Origin: Roseburia sp.
GTDB lineage: Bacteria > Bacillota > Clostridia > Lachnospirales > Lachnospiraceae
Assembly (NCBI GenBank): GCA_019421345.1
Contig: JAHZFL010000002.1
Span: forward strand, 101,099-165,098
DNA length: 64,000 nt
Direction: 5' to 3'
Position 1 is the first letter of the stretch. Every line of letters begins with the position of its first letter. Position numbers and translations under genes: made by a program. The notes below the pieces were generated by a model. The model saw only the letters and a list, made by a program, of their open reading frames with translations. It did not search any database and was not told the DNA's origin. This document shows, piece by piece, positions 1 through 9,446 of the stretch.

Positions 1-536
1 ACAAACGCAGTCGGTATGCGGTCAAACCGCTCGCTTCCTTTTTTCTTATCCTTGCTCCATCCGTTTAACAGACGATACTCCTCCATATCCAGCATCGCAA
101 AACGGAAATGCAGGTTTGGGTCTGCCAAAAACTGCCGTATTTTATACAACTCGATAAATGCCTGATACGGACTTCCCTTTTTCGGAGATTTTCGCCCCCC
201 GGAGGTCTCTCCTGTCTCCTCGTTGATCCAGTAAATCCATTTCTGATGTGGGATCGGATAGACGATCGTCACGGCATATTGGGGCAAAAACGCCGCCAGC
301 TTTCTTCTCATCGCATGAAAAGACCGGGTCTGAATCTCAATGATCTCAGACCCGGTACAGATATCCGCAACAAAATTTTCAACCGGTACCTCATGCAGGC
401 TTTCCTCCGGAGCATAGTAATGCTTTAACACTGCATGCGTTGTTTTCTCGGAAAGGGTTCCGATCCCCTGACGGCTTCGCGGAACATTTATGATCCTGTT
501 TTTTGCCTGTTCAAAACGTATCTCATCAATACACAT
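1..536 (-). CDS. Conserved hypothetical protein, nuclease-like fold suspected (C-terminus cut by window edge)
   Basis: Reading the minus strand from an ATG at 536 gives an open frame of about 178 codons that runs off the left edge without a stop. A GGAA-type ribosome site (AGGAAGCT) lies just before the ATG. The protein starts MCIDEIRFEQAKNRIINVP and has a core VADICTG followed by EIIEIQTRSF, then VTIVYPIPHQKWIYWI. A buried Asp, then a beta strand carrying E-x-Q-x-R, resembles the D...ExK arrangement of PD-(D/E)XK nucleases. That fold assignment is inference from the motif only. I recognise the sequence style as a conserved hypothetical of clostridia but cannot name a function. The next gene (623-1630) lies upstream on the same strand. 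Confidence 0.7.
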   Translation of the reverse strand, partial: MCIDEIRFEQAKNRIINVPRSRQGIGTLSEKTTHAVLKHYYAPEESLHEVPVENFVADICTGSEIIEIQTRSFHAMRRKLAAFLPQYAVTIVYPIPHQKWIYWINEETGETSGGRKSPKKGSPYQAFIELYKIRQFLADPNLHFRFAMLDMEEYRLLNGWSKDKKKGSERFDRIPTAF

Positions 537-622
537 AGCTTCCTGCTCTTTCTCTTTTCGTATCTTCTGCCAATAATCATAGCATACCACACAGATGCAA
601 TGCAACAGACAATGATCCTTCC

Positions 623-1630
623 CTAAAAGGAAACCGGAAACCGATCCTGCCCCCCGATTTCTTCCTCCTCGCTTCGCTTCGTATCCTGAACATGTACTTC
701 GTAATTTATCATTCTCTCCTCAAAAAACTTTTCCCATTCGGAAAACTTCTCAAGATCCGCTCCTGCTATTATGCCCTGCAGAATCGCCTTAGACAGTTCT
801 TCATAGAAACCTGTTTCCGGGCGATAGAAAATTGACCAGTCCTTTTCCGGATTATTCTCATCATCATAACTAATAGCATTTATCGCAATTGTTATAATGC
901 CATTCGCTGTCCGAAAAGCATGCCCTTTTACCTCACTCACTGCATACTTCATTGCCCACTTCTCAGGGGCGAGATTTGGATAATCCCTCCGATATAAATC
1001 TGCCAACTCCTGCAATTTTTCCAACTGTTTCCGGTTGGTTATGATAAGATCGGTATCATACTCACCTTCAAATCTCATACGCTCAATGCCTGTATAGGAA
1101 TCAATTTCAATGGTACACCTGGAATCAAGCGGAACAGTAGGAAGCTGATCTGTATTCAAAAATTGCTTTAAATACCCTAATAACTCCTCATCTGCAAACA
1201 TAACATCCATCTTCATCGGATGGGAAATGTCACTTATAATGTAAGCTTTTCCTGTCTTTTCATCAATTTGAATATTTGCATCCTGCGGTCTAAAACACAT
1301 AGAAATATCCAATTCCTTGTTATAGATTTCCCAGCGCCCCTCTGCGTCTAAAGAAATGCTATATTTCGCATTATCAATCGGATGTACTTCTCCGTTTAAC
1401 ACATCTTTCAGATTACTCACGGTATTATTTTTGTTAAACATCAAATTCGGCTTTTGCATGATCGCATATGCATCATAAATCGAGATCCCGTTACCTCTGA
1501 CACTTTCTCCCGAATCATCTTTCTCCGCCTCGATCCGATCCAAAAAATCTCTGTTATTTCCACGATACCCCTTTTGGAATAATGGCATCCTCCCGTAGCC
1601 TACGGAATTATTTGTAATCTGTATACTCAT
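623..1630 (-). CDS. Hypothetical protein, 335 aa
   Basis: No family recognised. The protein is soluble, has no signal peptide or membrane segment, and starts MSIQITNNSVGYGRMP, a polar, Asn-rich opening seen in a loose set of clostridial unknowns. Residues about 95-215 look beta-rich, and the C-terminal half is charged and partly helical, ending in an acidic stretch (RSEEEEIGG). It starts 12 bases after the secreted protein at 1643-2077, so the two are very likely co-transcribed. The same arrangement, a secreted protein followed by a soluble unknown, recurs at 26652-28484. A soluble partner of the exported protein is one possibility, but nothing in the sequence proves it. Confidence 0.7.
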   Translation of the reverse strand: MSIQITNNSVGYGRMPLFQKGYRGNNRDFLDRIEAEKDDSGESVRGNGISIYDAYAIMQKPNLMFNKNNTVSNLKDVLNGEVHPIDNAKYSISLDAEGRWEIYNKELDISMCFRPQDANIQIDEKTGKAYIISDISHPMKMDVMFADEELLGYLKQFLNTDQLPTVPLDSRCTIEIDSYTGIERMRFEGEYDTDLIITNRKQLEKLQELADLYRRDYPNLAPEKWAMKYAVSEVKGHAFRTANGIITIAINAISYDDENNPEKDWSIFYRPETGFYEELSKAILQGIIAGADLEKFSEWEKFFEERMINYEVHVQDTKRSEEEEIGGQDRFPVSF

Positions 1631-1642
1631 ATGCAGTCCCCC

Positions 1643-2077
1643 TTAGTACATTGCTTCGTTGCTCGTCATACAATAAGAAATGCTTAACGTATATCGACCG
1701 TCAGGAACATTTGACAGATCAACTGTGTATGTATCATTCGCATAATTTGCATATTTTAAGCTCACTGATTTTCCACCCGGAAAAGCCGAAAAATAGATGG
1801 TTCCCTGCACCAAGTTCTGATTGTCGTCCTTTTTCATTTCTAATGTTAAGGAGGATGCAGATGTCTTTTCCACAGAGCCGATCATATACGTCTCTTTACG
1901 CCCTGTAAATCTACACTTCTTCTCAATAACATTCTCCTGCAATACTTGCGTATCTGCTTTCGTACTGCTCTCAAGAGCTTCTGTACTCCATTCCCCTGCC
2001 TGCGCGACCGCCGCATTCGAGAACAGCATTGTGACCATTACAACTGCCGCCGCAAAGCTTTTAATAATTTTCCCCAT
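1643..2077 (-). CDS. Small secreted protein, 144 aa
   Basis: The N-terminus MGKIIKSFAAAVVMVTMLF followed by SNAAVAQAGEW is a classic Sec signal peptide, with likely cleavage after AQA or close by. The mature part is about 115 residues. It begins Ser/Thr/Glu-rich and continues with alternating hydrophobic and polar residues (for example SSLTLEMKK, GTIYFSAFPGG, DTYTVDLSNVPDGRYTLSIS), suggesting a small beta sandwich. The DGRYTLSIS ending is typical of such folds. Only two cysteines are present, one near residue 55 and one near the C-terminus. Function unknown. It is the first gene of a two-gene unit with 623-1630. Confidence 0.7.
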   Translation of the reverse strand: MGKIIKSFAAAVVMVTMLFSNAAVAQAGEWSTEALESSTKADTQVLQENVIEKKCRFTGRKETYMIGSVEKTSASSLTLEMKKDDNQNLVQGTIYFSAFPGGKSVSLKYANYANDTYTVDLSNVPDGRYTLSISYCMTSNEAMY

Positions 2078-2178
2078 ACCTCTGCCTCCATCAAAACAGG
2101 TAAGCCTTCTTATTGTGTTATCAGCATTATACTACTTTTGTATGAAAGCGCAATATGTTTTGATGAAATTTCTGCCTA

Positions 2179-3732
2179 TCATATCTTCGTCGTCCACTTC
2201 GAGCAGTCCCACACCTCATTTACAATCTCCTGATAAAACTCCGGCTCATGGCAGATCAAAAGGATCGTTCCGCGATATGCCTTTAGGGCACGCTGTAATT
2301 CCTCCTTTGCATCCACATCGAGATGGTTCGTCGGCTCGTCCAAAAGCAGGATGTTCGTCGGACGGTTCATCAGCTTGCATAGGCGCACCTTTGCCTGCTC
2401 TCCCCCGCTTAGCACGCGCACCTGGCTTTCAATATGCTTCGTCGTCAGACCGCAGCGCGCGAGCGCCGCACGCACCTCATACTGGGTAAAAGACGGAAAC
2501 TCCTCCCAAATTTCATCAATACAGGTATGCCGATTCTCCCCCTTGATCTCCTGCTCAAAATATCCGGTCTCTAAATTTTCTCCCAAAACCACATTTCCCT
2601 TTAACGCAGGGATCAGTCCAAGAATACTCTTTAAAAGTGTCGTCTTGCCGATTCCGTTTGCGCCCACAAGCGCTACCTTGTGCCCACGCTCCAAAGAGAT
2701 GTTCAGCGGTATGGAAAGCGGCTCATCATAGCCGATCACAAGATCCTTTGTCTCAAAAATATATTTTCCCGGCGTCCGACCCACCGGAAAAGAAAATTCC
2801 GGCTTGGGACGTTCCGCGGCAAGCTCGATCACTTCCATTTTATCCAGCTTCTTCTGCCTTGACATCGCCATATTTCTTGTTGCCACACGCGCTTTATTTC
2901 TGGCAACAAAATCCTTCAGCTCGCTGATCTCCTGCTGCTGCTTGCGGTATGCCGCCTCAAGCTGCGCTTTCTTAACCGCATAGACCTCCTCGAACTTCTC
3001 ATAATTGCCCACATAACGGTCAAGCCGCTGGTTCTCCATATGATAAATGATATTCACCACATCATTTAAAAACGGAATATCGTGCGAAATTAAAATAAAA
3101 GCGTTCTCATACTCGGTCAGATAACGCTTTAACCATGCAATATGCTCGGCGTCCAGATAGTTTGTCGGCTCGTCCAAAAGTAAAATATCCGGCTTCTCCA
3201 AAAGAAGCTTGGCTAAAAGCACCTTCATGCGCTGCCCGCCGCTTAGGTCTGTCACGTCATGCTCCAGACCAAGTTCTAAAAGTCCCAGCGCACGCGCGAC
3301 CTCCTCCACCTTCGCATCGATCACATAGAAATCATGAAGCGTGAGCGCATCCTGGATCACGCCAAGCTCCTCCATCATGACATCCATCTCCTCGGGCGCT
3401 GCCTCTCCAAGAGAATCACAGATCTGATTCATCTTTTCTTCCATTTCAAACAGCCATGCGAATGCCGACTTTAGCACACTCTCCACCGTCATGCCCTTTG
3501 TCAGCGTGGAGTGCTGGTCGAGATAGCCCACGCGCACATGCTTTGCCCACTCGACCTTCCCCTCATCCGGCATCAGCTTGCCTGTCACAATATTCATAAA
3601 CGTGGACTTTCCCTCCCCGTTTGCCCCGACCAATCCGATATGCTCTCCCTTCAACAGACGAAATGATACATCATCAAAAATCGCACGGTTCCCGAATCCA
3701 TGCGTTAAATGCTCTACATTTAAAATACTCAT
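2179..3732 (-). CDS. ABC-F family ATP-binding protein (translation factor/ribosome protection type)
   Basis: 517 residues with two ABC ATPase domains and no membrane segment, the hallmark of the ABC-F family, which acts on ribosomes. Domain 1 has Walker A GANGEGKST (about 37-45), signature LSGGQRMKVLLAK and Walker B ILLLDEPTNYLD. Domain 2 has Walker A GANGIGKTT, signature LSGGEQAKVRL and Walker B ILLLDEPTNHLD. The charged linker between them (about 240-320, rich in Lys, Gln and Arg) is the tRNA-contacting P-site motif region of the family. Length and both domains are typical of the YbiT/YkpA branch. Whether it serves translation generally or gives antibiotic protection cannot be read from the sequence. 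Confidence 0.92.
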   Translation of the reverse strand: MSILNVEHLTHGFGNRAIFDDVSFRLLKGEHIGLVGANGEGKSTFMNIVTGKLMPDEGKVEWAKHVRVGYLDQHSTLTKGMTVESVLKSAFAWLFEMEEKMNQICDSLGEAAPEEMDVMMEELGVIQDALTLHDFYVIDAKVEEVARALGLLELGLEHDVTDLSGGQRMKVLLAKLLLEKPDILLLDEPTNYLDAEHIAWLKRYLTEYENAFILISHDIPFLNDVVNIIYHMENQRLDRYVGNYEKFEEVYAVKKAQLEAAYRKQQQEISELKDFVARNKARVATRNMAMSRQKKLDKMEVIELAAERPKPEFSFPVGRTPGKYIFETKDLVIGYDEPLSIPLNISLERGHKVALVGANGIGKTTLLKSILGLIPALKGNVVLGENLETGYFEQEIKGENRHTCIDEIWEEFPSFTQYEVRAALARCGLTTKHIESQVRVLSGGEQAKVRLCKLMNRPTNILLLDEPTNHLDVDAKEELQRALKAYRGTILLICHEPEFYQEIVNEVWDCSKWTTKI

Positions 3733-3794
3733 AAAACTCCTCCGCTTTAAAGCGATTTATCGCAATGCAATTTTTCAAACTGCGCTCCGCATAC

Positions 3795-4676
3795 TTACCT
3801 TATCCAAAAATATGCCAATACCACGATGCCCAGCACGATCCGATACCAGCCAAACACCTTAAAATCATGCTTTCTGATATATCCCAGTAAAAACTTGATC
3901 ACTATGATCGAGACCACGAAAGCGCTTGCCATTCCGCCAAGCAGAATGATCCACTCGTCGCTGCTGAGCAAAAAGCCAAAATCAAGCAGCTCTAAAAGGC
4001 TTGCGCCCGCCATGACAGGGATCGCCAGAATAAACGTAAACTCACTCGCCGCCTTTCTTGATATACCGATCAAAAGCGCCCCGACAATCGTTGCACCGGA
4101 ACGCGACGTTCCCGGAAACGCTGCCGCAAGAAGCTGAAAGATCCCAATAAGCGCCGCCATCTTCCATGTAATCTCATACATAGTCTCCACCTGAGCCGTT
4201 TTCCCTGCATTGCGGTTTTCCACAATTAAAAATGCAACGCCAAATACGATCAGCGCAACTGACACGCCGATCGGATTATAAAATAATTCGTCACAGGTAT
4301 CATCCAGACCAAGCGCAACAAATACAATCGCCGGAAAACAGGCAAGCACGATCTTCATCCAGTTCATAATGATCGGCATTTTTACCGCCACCGGTCCGAC
4401 AAACCAATAGTCCTCTCTCCAAATACTTCCCTGATTGCGCGATGACCTTCTGCCGCCGGAAAGACCGAACGGCCATATCTGACTCCAGAACAAAACAACC
4501 ACCGCAAGAATCGCGCCGAGCTGAATGACGACAAGAAACATATCCCAAAAAGACTTCTCCACATTGAGCGTCAGAAATTCATTTAACAAAATCATATGCC
4601 CGGTGCTGCTGATCGGCAGCCATTCCGTGATTCCCTCTACGATACCAAAAATAATTGCCTTCCATAACTCCAACAT
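3795..4676 (-). CDS. uppP: Undecaprenyl-diphosphatase UppP/BacA
   Basis: A 293-residue polytopic membrane protein. It carries the family's two catalytic motifs: GIVEGITEWLPISSTGH near the N-terminus (residues 12-28, with the Glu pair and the Ser-Ser-Thr-Gly-His block) and PGTSRSGATI near residue 190. It removes a phosphate from undecaprenyl diphosphate to recycle the lipid carrier for peptidoglycan and wall polymers, and excess gives bacitracin tolerance. Length is normal (about 270-290). It stands between an ABC-F gene and a MATE exporter, all on the same strand, with 62 bp to the ABC-F gene and 30 bp from the MATE gene. Confidence 0.96.
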   Translation of the reverse strand: MLELWKAIIFGIVEGITEWLPISSTGHMILLNEFLTLNVEKSFWDMFLVVIQLGAILAVVVLFWSQIWPFGLSGGRRSSRNQGSIWREDYWFVGPVAVKMPIIMNWMKIVLACFPAIVFVALGLDDTCDELFYNPIGVSVALIVFGVAFLIVENRNAGKTAQVETMYEITWKMAALIGIFQLLAAAFPGTSRSGATIVGALLIGISRKAASEFTFILAIPVMAGASLLELLDFGFLLSSDEWIILLGGMASAFVVSIIVIKFLLGYIRKHDFKVFGWYRIVLGIVVLAYFWIR

Positions 4677-4706
4677 AAGCGCTCCCCTTCCATTCCTTTT
4701 TTATTT

Positions 4707-6050
4707 TTACGCCGCCTGCAGCAGACGCTCACTGCGGCGGTACACATAGACATAAGCGGGAAACAGAAAAATATCCGCAAACACCCACGCAACGGGACTT
4801 GCAAAGCAGGCGGCAGCAAAGCCGAACACCGGCACAAATGCAAAGCCGACCAATGTTCTTGCCGCCATCTCAAACACACCCGCAAAAATCGCAAATTTAC
4901 TGTAGCCCATGCCCTGTATCAAAAAACGCACGGTATTGACAAACAGCAGCGGCACATAAAAAGCACTGTTAATGATCAAAAGCAGATGTACGTTTGCTAT
5001 GATCTGCGGCGACGCCTTCTCCACAAAAAACAACGCCAGATACTCTCCCGCAAAGAAAAGTGTCAAAAAGGCGGCTGCCGCATAAATAACTCCAAGCACC
5101 GTGGACGCTTTTAATCCTGCCCCGATCCGGGAAAGCTTTCCTGCTCCCATATTCTGCCCGCCGTAGGTCGCCATCGTAGAACCAAGCGCGTCAAACGGAC
5201 AGCAGAAAAACATACTGATCTTACTTCCGGCAGTCATTGCAGCCACCGCATCCGAGCCCAGCGTATTGACAGCGCTCTGTAAAACGACGCTTCCGATTGC
5301 CGTAATGGAATACTGCAGCCCCATCGGCACACCCATGCCGCACAAAGTCTTGATATAAGAAGCACGCAGCCTTCTCTCCTCCTGATCCGTGTGCAAAAGC
5401 TCGAACTTTCGCAGGCTGTAGAACAGGCATCCGAGCCCCGATAGAAGCTGCGAGACAACCGTTGCAACTGCCGCGCCCGCCACGCCCATATCCACCCATA
5501 CGATCAGGACAATATCAAGCAGGATATTGATGACGGAAGCCATGACAAGAAACACGACCGGCGTGCGGCTGTCTCCCATGGAACGGATCACGCCGGAAAT
5601 CAGATTATACAGATACGTTGCCGGAATCCCGATAAAAATGATGACGATATAAGCATACGCCTCGTCAATAATATTTTCCGGCGTCTGCATCAGCTCCAAG
5701 ATCGGTCTGCAAAAAGCAACGGTAAGCACTGTCATAACAACCGAAAAGACAACGGAAAGATAGACGGCATTCATCATAAATGCCCGCATCCCGCTGTAAT
5801 CTCCGGCGCCGAATTTATGTGCGAGCGGGATCGCAAAGCCGTTGCAGACACCCATACAAAAGCCAATGATCAAAAAATTTAAAGACCCTGTCGAGCCCAC
5901 TGCGGCAAGTGCGTCAACGCCAAGATAGCGCCCCACGATGAGCGTATCGACAAGATTGTAAAACTGTTGAAACAAAAACCCGAATAACAGCGGCACCGAA
6001 AAGCCGAGGATCAGCTTCATCGGCGCGCCGCTTGTCATATCCTTCGTCAC
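4707..6050 (-). CDS. MATE family multidrug/metabolite exporter
   Basis: 447 residues with about twelve hydrophobic segments. The N-terminal half opens TSGAPMKLILGFSVPLLFG and continues FQQFYNLVDTLIVGRYLG, the standard start of MatE domain 1. The repeat appears again around residue 235 (GVPMGLQYSITAIGSVVLQ). MATE proteins export cationic or other small molecules with a sodium or proton gradient, and the substrate cannot be inferred here. Start and length fit the family. It is 33 bp downstream of the lipoprotein foldase gene, so shared transcription is possible. Confidence 0.93.
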   Translation of the reverse strand: MTKDMTSGAPMKLILGFSVPLLFGFLFQQFYNLVDTLIVGRYLGVDALAAVGSTGSLNFLIIGFCMGVCNGFAIPLAHKFGAGDYSGMRAFMMNAVYLSVVFSVVMTVLTVAFCRPILELMQTPENIIDEAYAYIVIIFIGIPATYLYNLISGVIRSMGDSRTPVVFLVMASVINILLDIVLIVWVDMGVAGAAVATVVSQLLSGLGCLFYSLRKFELLHTDQEERRLRASYIKTLCGMGVPMGLQYSITAIGSVVLQSAVNTLGSDAVAAMTAGSKISMFFCCPFDALGSTMATYGGQNMGAGKLSRIGAGLKASTVLGVIYAAAAFLTLFFAGEYLALFFVEKASPQIIANVHLLLIINSAFYVPLLFVNTVRFLIQGMGYSKFAIFAGVFEMAARTLVGFAFVPVFGFAAACFASPVAWVFADIFLFPAYVYVYRRSERLLQAA

Positions 6051-6083
6051 AAACTACACCTCTGTTTCTATGTATCTTTCTCT

Positions 6084-7088
6084 CTAAATATCACCGCAAT
6101 GCTTGCGAAAAACGGAAAAGAAGCTGTCCGTGGCAATCTCTCCCCCTGTCTCTAAGGTAATTTCCTCCCATAGCTCCTCGTTCAGATATGATTCCTGCGA
6201 CTCTGCAAATTCACGGTAAACATCGTCAAACGCCTCCTTTTGACGCCGCTCCACGATATTTTTTTTATTCTCCTCCGTCAGCTCCTTGTGATACTTATTC
6301 AGGCACTTGATAAAATAGTAGCCGTCCCCTGTTGTTATCATCTGTGAAATTTCCCCGTCATCAAGCCGGAATACGATTTCTGCGACCTCGTCGGAAAAAT
6401 CGTCACGGGAAACCATCACCTGAATCGCTGATTTTTCATTATAATTATTTGCCACGGCGGCAAAATCCTCTCCCTCCAGAAGCTTCTTTTGCACAGTGGC
6501 GGCTTTCTCCTCACCTGTCACAAAAATCTGCATAATCTCCATCACGCGCGCCTCATCGTCGCTGACCTCCTCATTGACGTCTGAGGTCAGAGAGTGATAG
6601 AGCTTCTGTGCCAATGCATAGTGGGCATAGTACTCCTCAAGATCATCCTCCGATACTCCCAGATAAGACAGCTCCTCTCTTGAAAGAGAATCGTAATATT
6701 CCGCGGCAGCCGTCGCAACCCTCCGCAGCTCCTCCTTCGTAAGCGACATCCCCTGCGATTCCGCCAAAAGATCCATGCAATAGACTGTGGTAAGCTCCTC
6801 CAGCACAACCGCCTTGACATACTCTGTCAGCGATTCATCGCCGAAATCATGCTCCCACAGATTGATGGAATACGCCGTTCCATAAATATTCTGATAATTG
6901 GCAAGATAGACCTTTGCCTCCTTTAAATCACAGACACTCCGTCCAATCTTAAAAACCTGTCTGCTATTTAAGGCTTTTGATATTACAAACTCCTTATCTC
7001 CGATCTGGCAGCCGGACAGCAGAAGCGCCATACAGACAGCCGCGGCAAGCGCGCGCAGCCACCCTCTCGCAGTCTTGCTTTTTCTCAT
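6084..7088 (-). CDS. Lipoprotein with PpiC/SurA-type peptidyl-prolyl isomerase domain (PrsA-like foldase)
   Basis: 334 residues. The N-terminus ends in the lipobox LLSG-C at Cys27, so the protein is predicted to be lipidated and anchored outside the membrane. Residues about 40-175 form a helical SurA-N-like region. Residues about 180-270 match a parvulin domain: MEIMQIFV, then KKLLEGEDFAAVANNYNEKS, FSDEVAEIVFRLDDGEIS and TGDGYYFIKCLN. A coiled, charged C-terminal helix follows. PrsA-type foldases help secreted proteins fold outside the membrane. The parvulin core is weaker than in PrsA, so catalytic activity is not certain. Confidence 0.82.
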   Translation of the reverse strand: MRKSKTARGWLRALAAAVCMALLLSGCQIGDKEFVISKALNSRQVFKIGRSVCDLKEAKVYLANYQNIYGTAYSINLWEHDFGDESLTEYVKAVVLEELTTVYCMDLLAESQGMSLTKEELRRVATAAAEYYDSLSREELSYLGVSEDDLEEYYAHYALAQKLYHSLTSDVNEEVSDDEARVMEIMQIFVTGEEKAATVQKKLLEGEDFAAVANNYNEKSAIQVMVSRDDFSDEVAEIVFRLDDGEISQMITTGDGYYFIKCLNKYHKELTEENKKNIVERRQKEAFDDVYREFAESQESYLNEELWEEITLETGGEIATDSFFSVFRKHCGDI

Positions 7089-7099
7089 GTATTTTACCC

Positions 7100-8506
7100 T
7101 TATATCTCCATTGTATGCAGAATGCTGCGCGCGACGGAAATGCCGTTCGCAGACGCCTGCTGTAATCCCCTTGTCACAGACGCTCCGTCGCCGATGGCGC
7201 GAAGCCCCCGCACACTCGTCTCAAAATCCTCATTGACAACTACCTTATTGGAATAGAATTTCACCTCAACGCCATAAAGCAGCGTTTCATCACTGGCAAT
7301 ACCGGGCGTCACCTTATCAAGCGCCAGAATCATCTCCTCAATATCCACCATAATACGATGCGGGAACACAAGCGACAAATCGCCCGGTACGGCGTCCTTT
7401 AAGGTTGGAATCAGATTGTTTCTGCAAAGCCGCTCCTCGGTCGTCCTCCTCCCCCGTCTGAAATCGCCAAAGGTCTGCACCAGAATCCTTCCGTCACAGA
7501 GCATATTGGAAAGCTGTGCGATCTGCTTTCCGTACGCGATCGGCGTCTTAAACGGCTTTGTAAAATTCTTTGATACAAGAATGGCAAAATTCGTATTATT
7601 CGTCTTTAACTCCTTCGACTTATAGGCATGACCGTTGACTACCGCAAGCCCGTCGTCGTAATACTCTGTCGCGACCTCGCCCGACGGATTCGTACAAAAG
7701 GTGCGCACCTTATCATCAAATGTCGGCGTGTGATACACAAGCTTTGCCTCATATAAATTTTCATTCAAAAATTCCATGATCTCGTCGCGCACCTCAACGC
7801 GGACGCCAACATCCACCGTGCCGACCTCCGTTGCGATTTCATGACGCCTGCAAATATGGGCAAACCAGTCCGCACCCTCCCTGCCGACTGCGGAAATAAC
7901 TTCCTTCGCCAGATATGTCTCGCCCTTATCCGTAAGAACGCCCAAAACCTGACCATCCTCGATGAGAATATCCTCCACCATCGTGTCGAATATGATCGTA
8001 ACGCCCTGTGCGAGCAGATGCTCCTGCAGTCTGGCATATATCTTATAGCCCTCCTCCGTGCCAAGGTGACGGATCGGACACTCGATCAGCTTTAGATTTG
8101 CATTGATCGCCTTTCTTCGGATCTCACGGATCTCCTTCGCCTTATCTACACCATAAACCTTTGTGTCCGCGCCAAATTTCAGATAAATGTCATCCGATTC
8201 CTTTAACAGTGCAACCGTCCTGTCATAGCCTAATATCTCCGGCAGATTGCCACCGACGTCCGGCGAGAGTGAGAGCTTTCCGTCTGAAAACGCCCCCGCT
8301 CCCGCAAATCCCGTCGTGATCGAGCAGGGCTTGCAGCCGACGCAGACCTTTGTCTTTCGCTTGGGACACTCCCGCTTTTCGATACGTCTGCCCTTTTCGA
8401 TCATCAGCACCTTCATATCCTTCCTTTTATGCGCCAGCTCATAGGCGCAGAAAATCCCGGATGGTCCTGCCCCCACAATAATCACATCATAGCTTTTTGT
8501 TTCCAT
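7100..8506 (-). CDS. FAD-dependent oxidoreductase (NAD(P)/FAD-binding family)
   Basis: 468 residues. The N-terminal FAD-binding Rossmann motif is VGAGPSGIFCAYEL (about 11-24). A Cys-rich stretch KTKVCVGCKPCSITTGFAGAG follows near residue 55, and a second dinucleotide-type segment (LRAIGDGASVTRGLQQASA) lies near the C-terminus. This layout fits the family of uncharacterised FAD-dependent dehydrogenases of about 460-530 residues found in many clostridia. The substrate is unknown. It starts just upstream of the foldase gene (11 bp) and follows the small acidic protein gene by 13 bp, so these may form one transcript. Confidence 0.85.
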   Translation of the reverse strand: METKSYDVIIVGAGPSGIFCAYELAHKRKDMKVLMIEKGRRIEKRECPKRKTKVCVGCKPCSITTGFAGAGAFSDGKLSLSPDVGGNLPEILGYDRTVALLKESDDIYLKFGADTKVYGVDKAKEIREIRRKAINANLKLIECPIRHLGTEEGYKIYARLQEHLLAQGVTIIFDTMVEDILIEDGQVLGVLTDKGETYLAKEVISAVGREGADWFAHICRRHEIATEVGTVDVGVRVEVRDEIMEFLNENLYEAKLVYHTPTFDDKVRTFCTNPSGEVATEYYDDGLAVVNGHAYKSKELKTNNTNFAILVSKNFTKPFKTPIAYGKQIAQLSNMLCDGRILVQTFGDFRRGRRTTEERLCRNNLIPTLKDAVPGDLSLVFPHRIMVDIEEMILALDKVTPGIASDETLLYGVEVKFYSNKVVVNEDFETSVRGLRAIGDGASVTRGLQQASANGISVARSILHTMEI

Positions 8507-8519
8507 CTGTCTGCCCTCT

Positions 8520-8777
8520 CTATGCTTCTACGATCAAATATCTGCCGTCCGAAAGCGCAAACACCTCCGACGACCCTTTCAGTTCTTCCTCACTCATTCC
8601 TGCAATATCCGCACCCGTTTCCTCGAAATATGTGCGGATTTCCCTGCTGTTTTTTACGATCACCGCCATGCAGTCCTCCAAAAATTCCTCCGCTTCCTCA
8701 AGTGTTTCCGCTACAGGCTCGGAAAATAATTTTCCCTGCTGTGCCAAAAAAGCTTCCAGACACATTTTATCGTACAT
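8520..8777 (-). CDS. Small acidic conserved protein, 85 aa
   Basis: The start is set at the ATG at 8777 because a strong GGGAGGA lies 6-7 bases upstream; an in-frame upstream ATG at 8834 would lengthen it but would overlap the maf end. The protein (starts MYDKMCLEAFLAQQG, ends GRYLIVEA) is acidic, helical and has no membrane segment. The EEAEEFLEDCMAVIVKN stretch is typical of a small clostridial family of unknown role. It sits between maf and the FAD enzyme, in tight spacing. No catalytic motif is visible. Confidence 0.7.
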   Translation of the reverse strand: MYDKMCLEAFLAQQGKLFSEPVAETLEEAEEFLEDCMAVIVKNSREIRTYFEETGADIAGMSEEELKGSSEVFALSDGRYLIVEA

Positions 8778-8808
8778 ACAGCTTCCTCCCTGTGATTTTC
8801 TCTTAATT

Positions 8809-9435
8809 CTACCATAAATAAAGGTCGATTCCAAGCTTCTTTAGCTCCCGGTAAATCGCCGCGACCGGAAGTCCTACAACATTATTATAGTCGCCGTTGA
8901 TTTTGTCAATATAAATTGCGCATTTTCCCTGAATCGCATAGCTTCCCGCCTTATCAAACGGCTCTCCGGTCTGTATGTAGCGCAAGATCTCCTGCTCTGT
9001 CATTGCTCGCATCACAACGTCTGTCCGTTCATGAAAGGTAAGCTCCCCAACCCTTCCAGATGCCCCGAGCAGCACCAGCGATACTCCGGTATAAACGGCG
9101 TGCGTCTTTCCCGCCAGCATGGAAAGCATCCGATATGCATCGTCCTCATCACGCGGTTTTCCCAAAATCTGATCGTCATACGCTACCACAGTGTCCGCGC
9201 CGATGATCAGAATATCCTGCGGCGTGACAAGCTCCCGATGAGAGGTCTCGTATGCTTTCACCATACCCGCAACCTCCCTCGCCTTACAGCCTGCCAGCTC
9301 CTCCACCGCCTCCTGCGGCGTGCTTTTTGTGATAATCTCCTCCCCCTTTGCCGGACAGATGTCAAAGCTTATTCCAATCTGCTCCAGCAGCTCCTTTCTC
9401 CGCGGGGATGCGGACGCCAAAATAATTTGTCCCAT
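8809..9435 (-). CDS. maf: Maf-family nucleoside triphosphate pyrophosphatase
   Basis: 208 residues. It begins with the Maf signature ILASASPRRKELLEQIG and has the conserved GADTVV, GKPRDEDDAYRML and DKAGSYAIQGK motifs. Maf proteins hydrolyse non-canonical or modified nucleoside triphosphates (dTTP/UTP type) to monophosphates, cleaning the nucleotide pool. The gene starts 11 bp after addA, so it is probably in the addBA operon. Length is normal. Confidence 0.95.
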   Translation of the reverse strand: MGQIILASASPRRKELLEQIGISFDICPAKGEEIITKSTPQEAVEELAGCKAREVAGMVKAYETSHRELVTPQDILIIGADTVVAYDDQILGKPRDEDDAYRMLSMLAGKTHAVYTGVSLVLLGASGRVGELTFHERTDVVMRAMTEQEILRYIQTGEPFDKAGSYAIQGKCAIYIDKINGDYNNVVGLPVAAIYRELKKLGIDLYLW

Positions 9436-9446
9436 AGCTCCTCCTT

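Noticed and set aside
1821..2489. Plus-strand frame of 222 codons
   Set aside because: It overlaps the secreted protein and the ABC-F gene in antisense, is Ser/Pro-rich and has no ribosome site.
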